This document shows, one piece after another, positions 48,561-64,000 of a DNA stretch of 64,000 bases. Both the position numbers and the translations under genes were made by a program. The number at the start of each line of letters is the position of its first letter. Position 1 is the stretch's first letter. This stretch comes from Epiperipatus broadwayi (taxonomy: Eukaryota > Onychophora > Udeonychophora > Euonychophora > Peripatidae), in contig JAQFVV010006510.1 of the NCBI GenBank assembly GCA_028023455.1, forward strand, positions 246,001 through 310,000, given 5' to 3'. The notes under the pieces were generated by a model, which saw nothing but the letters and a program-made list of their open reading frames with translations, did no database searches and was not told the DNA's origin.

Positions 48561-50544
48561 CAACTTAAAAGCTTAAGAGAATAGGGTCATGTGATCTATG
48601 ACTCTTATTTTGATTCTTTAATAGATAAATATTTTTTTTTATTCATTTTAAATATCTTGTTTAATTTTATAAGATTAAAATTCAATATCTTTTCTGAAAA
48701 ATATGTTGTTTTTTTTAGTAAGCTTTGGTTAGGATAACATCGTTTTTGAAATAGCATATAATAAAATATATAATTTTATCCATACTAATTAAAAATATAG
48801 AAAAAATTAAAAAATGTTTAATAATTGTTAGCAAATTTATTTTTAATCATAAGGTATTGATAAAAAGAGAAAGCTTTTGAAGATGTATAAAAACATTATA
48901 ATAATCTCTTCAATAATTTTAAAAAAATTTGCACCATTTAAAAAACAAACAAATTTGTTTAAAATACCATTAAATCAACAATTACAATTTGTATGAACAC
49001 TATTATTTGTATGCATATTTTAAAACTTTTTATTTACTAAAGTCACTAAAAATAAAAATTCATATGCATAACTTTAATTTATTATTTGTATGTGCATGTT
49101 ATTACATAAGTGTAAAAATGTCAACGTTTTAATGTATAGACATGTTTATATACTATTACAGGATATAAGTTCTTATTTGCAAATATAATAAATTTAGGTA
49201 AATATTAATTCTTATTAATGCGATGTCAGCGATGCCAGCACGTAAATTTACTTTTAGAATTTTGAATTAATTAATTATTTTTTTATAGTAACTAAATTAA
49301 AATTTTCAATAACTAAGTAAATCAGTATATATATAAAAAAAATGAAAATATAAGTTTAAAGTATCATTTTTATATTAGTTTTTTTTCACAATCATATTTA
49401 TCAATCATTACAATATATATAATGGATATAGGAATTTGATGAAGTTGATGTCATACTTTCCAGAAGACACCACTAGATAAAAAGCCAAGATTTCCTCCTT
49501 ATTTTAGACAACTATAAAATTTAAGGCTAGTGGAGATATACCCACTGAGAAAGAAGTTAATATTAATAGTAAGATAATATCATTACATTCTTCTATTGAT
49601 AATATAAAGTCATTATTTTTAGTATCTTGCACAGTTGCAGAGATCAGAAACTCTTATAAACATAGATGGATGACATACCCTTTTTATAAATGTACTACCC
49701 ATGTGTTTTCCTTTAAATGACTTACTATTTATTAATAACTAATAAAAATATCATTGTGTATTGAGTAAGTTTAAAATTAAGTAATTGTTGTTCAAAAATG
49801 ATACAATTCTTCTTGTGGCAAGCAATATTCAAGATTTATGTACTGGAGATTGATGAATATACACATGATTAACAAGTTTTTTTATAAAGTCCAATTAAAC
49901 CTGTCATATTGATATATAATTAATACTGAGATAACCATTGCATTGAATGCTTAAAGAATAAAGCAAAGGTGATATTCATTATAGGTACAAAAAAACTTAT
50001 TCATAAAAATATAAATTAAGTTAAATGCATATACATACATGTTTGTATAGAGAAAAGCTTTAAACAACTAGGCTTATCTAGTTATTGATTAATACCAGTC
50101 ATAAACATAACCTAGTTGTTTAAAATTACTTTTTGTTAAAGATTTTTCTGTATTAATATGGATTTGCATTTACATTATGAGATAAAGGTCTCTACTATGT
50201 CATTATGTTATATAAATTAGTTAGGGACATTAACATATTTAATATTATTTCATGTGGTAAATGCATATGCATATAATACATAATCAAAATAAAATATACA
50301 TAATAACACACTAGTTGACTCACACACTCCCATAGTAATATACTTAATAAAGATCAAATCAATAAAATGCTCTAGTATTCACGAAAAGTTACACTTCAGA
50401 TCAATAAAATAAATAGCTCTTCTCAATACTTCAAAGTAGTCAACATTTACAACATCAGCTGATTTCCTCACATAAAATTGTATAATCCTTTGGTCAGTGA
50501 ATATCTTTTATTCTTCTCTTTCACTTTCTTCACACACACGTATA
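48561..50544. other. No gene seen
   Basis: A+T-rich DNA, nothing recognised; a short (TA)n at 50541-50555. Confidence 0.5.
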
Positions 50545-53466
<2,922 letters not shown>

Positions 53467-53513
53467 TCATTATAAATTATGCTATTTGTCCAATAATTAT
53501 CATGTACACACAA

Positions 53514-55167
<1,654 letters not shown>

Positions 55168-56256
55168 GTAGTTTTTGTCTCTATATATGATTTCTTGAGT
55201 CCTAAATTATTAACTATTTTATGTAAATCTTGGTTTAAATCAGAAAAAACAATTCAAATAAGATACATATTCCAACTTAAAAATGCAAAGTTGCATAAGA
55301 ATTTCATGCATTTGAAATAAAAATATTTAACTGATTTACTTTGAAGTAATTTTTTTATTTAAGACTGCATATTATATAATTATTCTACAAATGAAGATTA
55401 CATTATTTCAGAAGTTGATTTTAAATTATGTTGTTGATGATTACTAGAATGGTATAAAAGGTATCCATTTCCTTCTAGATATTTGAATGTCATCATGGGT
55501 AAAATATTTTGATTTTTCCAAATTTTATATTTTTTATGCAGTTGTTAATTAAATTAAATATTACTTTAATTAAGGGTTATTGTTATTATAGTATAGTATG
55601 AATACATTAACTTATAAGAGACGTCTATGTCTTTCATTTATCAACAACATGATATGATAATTAACATTTAAAATTATTAGATAAAGAACCCTGAGATTAT
55701 CACATTATTTTATGACTATCCAAATTATTCTTGTTGTTGCAAATATTAATAGTGTGACATTAATAAATCAATTATAGTTCCCTGTACTATAAGAAAAGTA
55801 CATTAAGTCTTAATTTATAATAATTATTTCAGATCAGATAATAGCAATAAACTTTATTTGGTGATTAACATTTGTTTTTAAGATACCTGAATAAAGTATA
55901 ATAGAAGAAATTCATTTTAGCATTCTATATGATATGCAAAATACCTATGCTACATGGAGATGCATTTTAATATGGGAAAGTTTGGTTGATTTAAAAAATT
56001 GTGTATAAGAATGAATAAGATTTCTCCACTTCTTAATTTATTTGTCTATTATGATCATAAGCATTTGTCATTATTTTTAATTCCCTGTTATTTTAATGCA
56101 TGTCTCAGTAGTAAATATAATTATAAAACATAATCCACTGAACTTAGCTGAAAAAATATCATCATGAGGATGGTAATGTGTTAGTGTATAGTAGCCCATA
56201 TTATATTCTTGGGTTATTTGGATTGGTGGAATTCCTCCATAGTTTCTAGGGTTAGA

Positions 56257-56293
<37 letters not shown>

Positions 56294-57734
56294 CAAGTGT
56301 GTAAGTATGTGTAAATATACTCTATACAAAATCAGACTATATATATATATCTGTGTTTGTCTAAATCTGAAAGTTAATATCTTTAGTGAGGAACAATTAG
56401 GATTGTGATGACAGTCTATTTAGATACATTAATGTTGATACTTTCATAAAATGACTGTGGTTATTATAAAAAGTATGTTATATTTTAATATGTCACTACT
56501 TAAAACTTGGTAAGCCAATATACTTTATATCTAGAGTCCCCTGTTAAGATATATAAAATAAAATCATATTAAATAGCACTTGTATAATGATCCACATGGA
56601 AGTAATTAGGCTTGGAAATCAGCTTCATAATTATTTTATTAGAGATATCTCCTCTGACTTTTAATCTTACTTTCTGCTTATGCCTTCAAACATTTTCACT
56701 TATGAAGAGCTTAACAAAGTAATTAAAAAAATTCAATTATAAATTTTAGTTTAAATCATTTTAATTAAAATTACTTATTGGATATAGTTTCATGGTTGAT
56801 ATCTATATCTCTAAAGTATTGATGAATATAAGTAAATATTTTCTAAAATTTATCTTCAATTTTAAATTGACGTTTACTTTATACTATTCTAAAATCATCT
56901 ATACATGCATGATTAATCTATGTATTGCATATCATAGTGTAAAACTACATGACTGGATAAATTATATTGATTGGTTTAAAATCTTAGGGTATTTAAAATC
57001 ATTAGCTTAAATAATAAATAATAAAACAAAAGAATTCAAGATAAATGATATCAAACAAGTATTTTTCATTGTGAACAATAAGATGAAAAATATAAATAAT
57101 GTTCCTATGGGTTAATCATAGTTGCATAAATGATTCTATAGAAGCCAATGAAGAATCAAGTTTAGTATGATTTTATATATGAAAATGTGTCATGGTTTAA
57201 AAAAAAATAAAAGTATAAATATAATTCTAGTTAGTAGCAAATTTGATATATCTTGCACATAAATCATTGCAATTAGGATAAAAGTTTATATAGCCTTTAT
57301 TTAAATATTAAAAAAAATAGTTCACTGACTATTATTTAATTTGGTTTTAAGCAGAATATCTGCAGAAACAAATCTTGTTTAAAATAGTCTCAGCCTATAT
57401 TCAAAGTCTCCAAACTTCATCATCCATATTTGAATATCAATTTTTAGGGAAGTCAAGAAAATGTTCTAATTCCTACATCATAATATTATATAATAATCAC
57501 TTCTTTCATTTTTCATTTATACATTCAACCAATCTGTTTTTTTAAATAGAATCAGCATGTTGACCAATATAAGATTACAGAAATTAAATAATAAGTCTAT
57601 TTAATTAGTTTATTATAAATCATTTAAACATTATAACAGATATAAACATTCAATGTAATATACTACTTGTAATGGAATTTCATTCTAAAAATCTATATTA
57701 TATAAAACAAATCTGAAAAATAACAAACAGACAT
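55168..57734. other. No gene seen
   Basis: A+T-rich DNA with a (TA)n(TG)n tract at 56259-56294. A 72-codon open frame at 56792-57010 has no motif. Confidence 0.5.
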
Positions 57735-58440
57735 TAATCCTTTAAATTAAATTGAGAGACTGCAAACCTCTCACGCTCATCACTATCTAACAGCCAATCA
57801 GATCATAAATACAAGACAGAGAATTTAACAAGAACAAGGTGGTCCACCCTATTCTTTACTTGTCTTTCTATATATCCAAGCCAGTCTAAAGTACTTAGAT
57901 CTGAAAGTGTGAATATTAAATATATTCACACTTAACTCACTGAGTTTAAATTACAAACATACAGTGTGAAATCGTACAATTTACTACACAGTAGTTTTTA
58001 GATGTCTGTCTTGTATTTACGATCTGATTGGCTGTTAGATAGTGATGAGTGCAAGAGGTTTACAGTCTCTCAATTTAATTTCAATACTGTTTGTGTTTTA
58101 TAAAAATAAATATTATTTACATATGTTACTGCATGTTATAACATCTAAAAACTACTGTGTAATAAATCTTAGGATTTCATGATGTATGTTTGTAATTTAA
58201 ACTCAGTGAGTTAAGTGTGAAGATATTTAATATTCATGCTTTCAGATCAAAGTACTTTAGACTGGCTTGGATATATAGAAAGACAAGTAAAGAATAGGTG
58301 GACTGCCCTGTTCTTGTTAAATTCTCTGTCTTGTATTTACGATCTGATTGGCTGTTAGATAGTGATGAGCACAAGAAGTTTGCAGTCTCTCAATTTAATT
58401 TCAATACTGTTTGTGCTTTATAAAAATAAATAATCATTTA
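57735..58440. repeat. Family Z foldback (about 320-bp unit)
   Basis: A plus-strand unit (57735-57995) is followed by a partial (58005-58116) and a full (58140-58437) unit in the opposite orientation. CAGTCTCTCAATTTAATTTC stands at 58063 and 58383, so the inverted units have a 320-bp period. Conserved blocks: AACAGCCAATCAGATC (contains CCAAT), AAGACAAGTAAAGAATA, GTTAAGTGTGAA and CTAAAAACTACTGTGT. No protein and no CTGANGA core seen. Confidence 0.8.
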
Positions 58441-59995
58441 ACTATACAGGATAATCAAATTCTCTTCTTGATAAAACTATAGTCAAGTTTTATAGAAAAT
58501 ATTAAAACTAATTCTTCATCTCATCTTTCAAGCAAATAGATAAACAACTTATCATATTTTAAGATATTCAATAATATCATATATTTGTTGCTTAAATATA
58601 TAACATCTACAACTCAGGCTAATCCAATTTTGATAAACATACATTTACCAACTTAATATCAATGCCAAATATTTTGCTTGCTGGATTGATCAAATTTTTT
58701 TAAAAAAGTGGTTCTATGTAAGTTGATCTAATTAAAAACTCAGTATATTTATTTGCTATATTTAATTATGCTTAAAAATGTGTAATTATATTTTAATGGA
58801 TATAAAGAGAATAAAGAGACAAACTAAGAAGAAGAAATAAAAATATAGTTTTATAAATATGCAAAAATATGTATCGTATTAATTTATCTTTTTGTTATAC
58901 ATTTTATATAGATATTATTTAATAATTGTCATTTTAAAAGCTTTTATCTATTCATTGTTGCGTTTGTAAAGAATATAAATTTAAAGACGATATTATTGAT
59001 TGACAAAGGTTAGAAAATGAATACTGTATTTTGTTTAAGGCTATTGAAGGTCTTCCTTTTTGTAATGTATAATCTATAAAGGGTTACAAAATTGACTTGA
59101 GGTAATTTATTATAAAAATGAAATAGTATCGCAATGTTAAGGTTTTTGTTTTGTTTCTCTCATTACAAACTGAACACACCCTTATTGATTGTTAGCTAAT
59201 ACTTGAAATATTGTAAATATATTAACATTCATAGTTATTGTTGGTCAAAAGAAAAATGACTTTAAGGTGAAGTGTAAAATTTCTCAATAAATTTTAAATG
59301 AAACTTTTGTTATTGTTGTAAAATGTAATTAAAAAAATGAATAGTGTAAAAATGCAAATCCAAATAGCAATATATATATATAAAACCATTTAAATAGAAG
59401 TGTAATTTGTTATATATTTTTATAAAGCTTAAATTTTTTATGGTTCAACAATTTGTTTGATTTATGGTTTTTTTTAATTCTTAGATAGCTTTTCGTTTGC
59501 ATGCAATATCTTATTGTATCCATATATTATTCTATATTGCCTTGATCATTATCTCTTCATTTTTTTAAATAATATGTTATTTATGATTTAACATTTGTCT
59601 CTTATTATGATGACAACATCAATATTACTGTTCTGGATCATTCACAGATATTTTATTCCATGTCGTTTATATTCAAATTCAGAACCAAAAATTGTTAAAA
59701 ATAAATTGGCATTTATATAATTAATATAAAAATTACTTTATCATAAATATTATAAAACTAATTACTATTTATGTTTAGTCAAAACTATTGATTAGTAATA
59801 GGTTTCCTATTGCTTTTTATATTGCAATAGAATATTCATAATAATTATTTTAGCCATGCTTGTTTTTTATATAATACTATCATAGACTTAGTAAACATAA
59901 ACATAAGGTATTTCTCTTTTTCTATTGGTGAATTCTGCATTATATTACATATTTTTGTTTATCAAAATCAGTATATAAAACAAACAGATGAATTT
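58441..59995. other. No gene seen
   Basis: A+T-rich DNA, nothing recognised. Confidence 0.5.
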
Positions 59996-60395
59996 TGTGT
60001 TTTTCTGAGGTGTGTGATGATCGTGTTCTAGCTGCATTTTTATATTGGATTATTTCCATTATCTAATATGTGCATTGAATGTCTTTAGAAAAGTTTAATT
60101 TTAGTTAAATGTTCCAAATGCATTCAACTGTTAGTAATATAACAGCAAACAGGTTAGTATATTCACCAACTGTTAGTAATACCACAGCAAACAAATGTTA
60201 ATAATATCACAGCAAACATGTTAGTATATGCACTAACTGTTTGCCATGATATTACTAACAATTAGTGCATATACTAACATGTTTGCTGTGATATTACTAA
60301 CAGTTGATTGCATTTGGAATATTTAACTAAAATTAAATTTTTCTAAAGACATTCAACACACATATTAGATGAGGGAAATAGCCTAATATAAAAAT
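59996..60395. repeat. PLE-type tail as a palindrome
   Basis: The tail and short tandem repeats known from 46370-46645 run forward (60000-60238) and then back (60240-60395), joined at ACTGTTTGCCATGATATTAC. The hammerhead-like and tRNA-like parts are absent, so only the outer part of the terminal repeat was duplicated in inverted form. Confidence 0.8.
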
Positions 60396-60817
60396 ACTGA
60401 TGAATATTGTCTCTGAACACTGCAGTTACTAATTATCCAATAACTGATAAGTTATGGAATGATGAAATCAATGGAGATCTAAAAAAATCCTAAGTTCATT
60501 TAGAAATTTTTAAGTATCTAGAACCATTTCAAATTTTATCAGGTTCAAACACTATGTGCTAAGCATTATGTTATAAATGAAATTAAAATACAGAACTTAA
60601 TAAATACTACTGTGTGTGTCTAAATAATTAAGTTTCTGACGATGGTTGTGGGTTTAAATTATTTTTGTTTTTGTAGTGTTATGTGTATTTTAGTCTGTCC
60701 AACATTAAAACATATTAAGCTTTTATAACCTAGATTTTAAACTTATTGTAGTGCTGCAGTTATGTATTAAACTATAAAAAAAATATATATTTTTTCTTTT
60801 ATCTATTCATACTAATT

Positions 60818-60893
<76 letters not shown>

Positions 60894-61199
60894 CATGTAC
60901 ACATAAAATAATTACAAATACCAAAATCTAAATTAGTAACAATCAACCTTTAATCTATCAACAATATCAATCTGTAGTTAAGGCAACCTCCTTTAACAAT
61001 AACAGTGGTATCACCTTTATCTATGATTTACTATGTTTATATAGACATTAAAGATTGCAACTTGACAAAGGACTGTGAGATTAATAATGCAAAAAAAAAT
61101 TAAATCTCATTAATAAGGCAAATATAAGCTGTTCTAAAAGCAGACTAATAAATAATCAGTTATAACTTCCAGGTTCTGAAAAAAGACTAATAAATAGTT
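60396..61199. other. No gene; (TA)n at 60822-60888
   Basis: A (TA)n tract of about 67 bp. At 60637-60660 the phrase CTGACGATGGTTGTGGG lacks a GAAA and is not a hammerhead. Nothing else. Confidence 0.6.
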
Positions 61200-61600
61200 G
61201 TGATATATCGGACTATTTCCATGATTTATGAGTGAATGTTCAATGTATAGAAAATTTTAAACCTTATTTAAACTTTCCAAATACAAACACAAATAGACAA
61301 TATAGATTACTATTTACAAAATGTTTTGAGTAGTATTATTCTCCATTCTTCTTCAGGTGTTGCTGGCCTACATGCACAGTGACAATATTCACTTAGAAGT
61401 TGAATTCACATCTTTAGATTCTTGAATATCAAATTTAAAGCAAATGCTCTACCAACTGAACTATTCTGTCAAAAACAACATATAGTAGAAATTTGATATA
61501 TTTATATATGAGGGTTGGTTGAAATCCTCCTGAGTCCTTCAATTTTTTTTAACAAGGCTAATTAGTTTTTTTTCCTAAGAGAAAGATTAATTAGAGGCTT

Positions 61601-61819
61601 TCATACATTGTGTATTGCCACGCTAAGTTGACTTATAGGATTATTTACCATTATCACATGAGCTGCTTCCTTGAATTTTCTTCTATGCATTCTTTCCTCT
61701 TTATCCAATATCTTTGTATTTTCCAACTTAAGCAATTGATCATTAGTACATACATGAGCTGCTTTGGTAGACACATCTGTTTTTTTTATTTTAACCATTA
61801 GTTGTGCTCTTTCAATCAA
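61601..61819 (-). pseudogene. PLE GIY-YIG endonuclease C-terminal remnant
   Basis: A 72-codon minus-strand frame contains KIKKTDVSTKAAHVCTNDQL, ILDKEERMHRRKFKEAAHVI and MVNNPISQL. It is homologous to the fragment at 15927-16190 (REKTDVPKIADHAYTNE, DREDKVHKIKFKEA, VNNPLLSL). This is the helical C-terminal half of the PLE endonuclease, including the conserved R/K-x-KEA segment; the GIY and YIG strands are missing. No start context of interest; a truncated remnant enclosed by inverted terminal repeats. Confidence 0.7.
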
Positions 61820-62003
61820 AAATTGAAGAACTCATGAGGATTTGAACCAACCCTTATATATAAATATATCATGTTTATACTATATGTTGCCTTTGACAGA
61901 ATAGCTCAGTTGGCAGAGCATTTGCCTTAAATTCGATATTCAAGAATCTAAAGTTGTAAGTTTAACATCTAAGTGAATATTGTCACTGTGAATATAGGCC
62001 AGC

Positions 62004-62050
62004 AACACCTGAAGAAGAGTGGAGAATAATACTACTCGAAACATTGTGTA
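62004..62050 (+). ncRNA. Hammerhead-like motif in the PLE terminal repeat, right arm
   Basis: ACAC (62005-62008), CTGAAGA (62009-62015), one extra A, stem II GAGU...ACUC (62017-62020 with 62034-62037), GAAA (62038-62041), ACAU in place of palindromic ACGU, H17 = U (62045), then GTGT (62046-62049), fully complementary to ACAC. Compared with 46.65 kb the stem II bases differ but remain paired. Confidence 0.45.
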
Positions 62051-62190
62051 ATTACTAATCTATATTGTCTATTTGTGTGCTATTACTAACAAGTTGTTTG
62101 TATTTGGAAAGTTTAAATAAAGTTTAAAATTTTCGATACATTTAACATTCACTCATAAATGTTGGAAATAGTCCAACATATCACATCTTA

Positions 62191-62679
62191 TAATATTCCA
62201 TCATTACAAACCTTCAGACATGTACTTGAGTAATTGTCTTTATTGTCTTTGTAAATATATATTTTATATGGAAATTTGGAAGTTACAAATGAATATTTAT
62301 TAGTGTGATTTCAAAGCCTGGAAGTTATAATTGACTATTTATTGACTGCTTCCAGAACGGGTTATATTTGCCTGATTAATGAGGTTTGTTTAAACTTCTT
62401 TACATAATTAATTCCACACTTTTGGGCAAGTTGCAAATTGTACCATAGATAAAGGTGCTACCAATTTATTGTTAAAGGAGGTTTCCATGACAACAGATTG
62501 AGACTGTTGATAGTTTACAGATTGATTATCATCTAAATTTATAAACCTATTTAAACCTTGAGTAATTGGCTTCATTGTCTTTCTAAATTAATCATTATAA
62601 TTAACCAAGTACAGAAATTTACAATTAAATAACTAAATAATTGAAAACCAAGCACTCTTCACAAATATGGGAGCTTAAT
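62191..62679. other. No gene seen
   Basis: A+T-rich DNA, nothing recognised. Confidence 0.5.
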
Positions 62680-62868
62680 TGTAAGTATAGGGGATTTGAA
62701 CTCAGATTTTCAAGCACCCTTCAACTATTCACACTATCTCATATATTGGTGATTATTTATCTTTTCTACATGTGTGTGGCCATGTGTATCAGTTGTATGA
62801 GATAGTGTGGATAGTTGAAGGGTGTTTTAATATCTGAGTTCAAATCCCTATACTTACAATTAAATCAC
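62680..62868. repeat. Family X end as a foldback
   Basis: Arms of about 66 bp: TTGTAAGTATAGGGGATTTG... (62679-62746) and ...CAAATCCCTATACTTACAAT (62798-62862), separated by the X block TTGGTGATTATTTATCTTTT. It includes the B-box-like GTTCAAATCCC. The hammerhead core is missing. Confidence 0.75.
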
Positions 62869-63779
62869 TAACTAAATATTAAAATACTAATTTACTACTA
62901 ATATTTTCTTGACAAAGTAGCTTTCTTAAATGCAATGTAATGCACACACACACACACGCACACACACACGCACATATATATATATATATTACTTTCCACA
63001 ATTTTAACTCACATTCTAATTACCTCTAATATCAATAGAAATATTAAGCAAGTTATCAGCATCATAATTAAATCTTTATTTTAAAAGAAATTCTTTAATT
63101 TTTCTCTTTTTTTTATTATTCTTGAAGAAGACATTTTTTGCCTACTCGTATATAATTTTTATAACAAGTAAGGTCATTATGTATATATGATTAAGAGTTG
63201 GCTAAAGTTGTTTTATTTTAAGAAGAATGAAAAGAATAACTAAAGATTTCTTTTTTAAAAAAATAATGATGTGTTTAAATTTTATATGATTTTAAAAGTA
63301 ATTGGAATGTGAATTGAAATTGTGGAAAGATAGAATAATATGTTGTTGTTTTTTTTAAATTTTTGTCTTGTTTTACTTTCCATTAAGAGTAATCTGCCTT
63401 GGTAAGAAACCAAATGGTACTGAATTTTTAAATTTAATTTTCGCTAATGATTTAATTCTGAATTGGTATACTTGGTTTATTATATCTATTGTAATTATAC
63501 ACGTTCATCCACTAATAGATTGAATTGAAATATGAAGGGGCTCTGTAGAGTTTAAATTAGAGGAAAACATTGTACTAAATAGTTAAGAAACAAACAACTA
63601 AATAAATATTTGAAACCTCAAAATCAGACTGAATATTGTCTTACTAATCGTGATTACCCATAGCTATACTATTTAATAAACATTAAGTCAAATACATTGA
63701 TTTAAAAACGAATTAATAAATATGCAATTACTATACATGTAAATCATATAGTATTTAATAATTGTATTTAAGATCCTAG
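62869..63779. other. No gene; AC/TA tract at 62942-62990
   Basis: A compound (AC)n(TA)n tract and otherwise featureless A+T-rich DNA. Confidence 0.6.
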
Positions 63780-64000
63780 GGGTTTCTGTGTGTTAAACAC
63801 TAAAAATCACATAATCACCATTTTTTATGCTTGCTCATAACTGTTATTAAAACAGGCAAAACTCTCCATACAGTATTCCCACTCAGTGCAAGGTAGAGTA
63901 ATCAATGGATTCCAGAAGGCTTGTGCATAAAATACCTATCTAGTGCATACTCATCCAATACCCCCAGACTAGTTTCTAGCTTGTGGCTTTCATCAGTGGG
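63780..64000 (-). repeat. Family R unit cut by the window end
   Basis: Same orientation as the dimer at 26.8 kb: AATCACATAATCACCATTTT, TTATTAAAACAGGCAAAACT, CACTCAGTGCAAGG, CAGAAGGCTTGTGCAT, then the hammerhead-like block. It continues beyond the window. Confidence 0.8.
63961..64000 (-). ncRNA. Hammerhead-like motif, R copy 4 (at window edge)
   Basis: Minus strand: CCCA, CTGATGA (63996-63990), stem II AGC-CACAA-GCU flanked by A and A, GAAA (63976-63973), palindromic ACUAGU, C (H17 at 63967), then TGGGGG, pairing with CCCA at every visible position. Compared with GGC/GCC in other copies, stem II here is AGC/GCU, a compensated change. The 5' strand of stem I continues outside the window. Confidence 0.55.

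Larger units (their letters stand above)
61200..62190. mobile_element. Second PLE palindrome with endonuclease remnant in the centre
   Basis: Left arm (61200-61550) and right arm (61825-62190) are inverted copies. From outside in: tail (GGACTATTTCCATGATTTATGA / TCATAAATGTTGGAAATAGTCC in pieces), hammerhead-like module, tRNA-like part, then TATATATGAGGGTTGGTTGA / AACCAACCCTTATATATA. The right tRNA-like part has a good A box, TAGCTCAGTTGG (61902-61913). The centre (61560-61820) holds an endonuclease remnant on the minus strand. Comparable to 14.87-16.56 kb, but here the coding part is present once. Confidence 0.75.

Noticed and set aside
61895-61980. Genuine tRNA gene
   Set aside because: A box is good, but the B box is degraded, no cloverleaf forms, and it is embedded in a repeat present several times.

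Overview
This window looks like intergenic or intronic DNA from an animal with a large, repeat-rich, very A+T-rich genome (about three quarters A+T by eye). The evidence is eukaryotic throughout: long (TA)n and (ATT)n tracts, tRNA-derived SINEs with poly(A) tails and target-site duplications, degraded LINEs, a degraded hAT-like transposase and Penelope-like elements (PLEs) with GIY-YIG endonuclease remnants. An invertebrate, perhaps a mollusc, is my guess, but nothing here fixes the species. I found no intact host gene, no rRNA or tRNA gene and no CRISPR array. Most long ORFs are translations of microsatellites.

Layout. 0-3.3 kb: a repeat with a hammerhead-like core (family X), a LINE 3' end and a rearranged array (family V). 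5.1-5.6 kb: LINE reverse-transcriptase remnant. 12.6-17.3 kb: a 1.3-kb palindrome of ~398-bp units (family U), a palindrome of two PLE ends, a perfect-type hairpin and a solo U unit. 18.7-23.9 kb: a LINE lying between two halves of a tRNA-like SINE, a large foldback, a hAT-like pseudogene and a second LINE end. 25.7 kb: a SINE with target-site duplication. 26.8-30.6 kb: a 446-bp tandem repeat (family R), more X. 32.3-42.4 kb: several higher-GC, higher-complexity islands, the only places where exon-like signals appear, but nothing recognisable. 42.4-48.6 kb: W array, a PLE-type terminal repeat, a SINE, an R fragment and a foldback. 50.5-53.5 kb: the best-preserved PLE. 57.7-64 kb: foldbacks, another PLE palindrome, and R again at the window edge.

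Main observation. Six dispersed repeat families (X, V, U, R, W and the PLE-associated terminal repeat) each contain the layout of a type I hammerhead ribozyme: stem I strand, CUGANGA, small hairpin, GAAA, a very short palindromic stem III, a UH cleavage dinucleotide, then the complementary stem I strand. Hammerheads of this type are known from PLE terminal repeats and from small tandem animal retroelements (retrozymes). Here they occur in ~250-450-bp units that are often tandem, beside PLEs that could mobilise them. The very short, self-complementary stem III fits cleavage as a dimer. The 10.1/11.1 pair next to the core is non-canonical in most copies, so activity is not assured.

Second theme. 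A large share of the repeats are arranged as inverted pairs (foldbacks). For PLEs this agrees with the known habit of carrying terminal repeats in inverted orientation. All functional statements are by reading alone; no searches or folding calculations were run.
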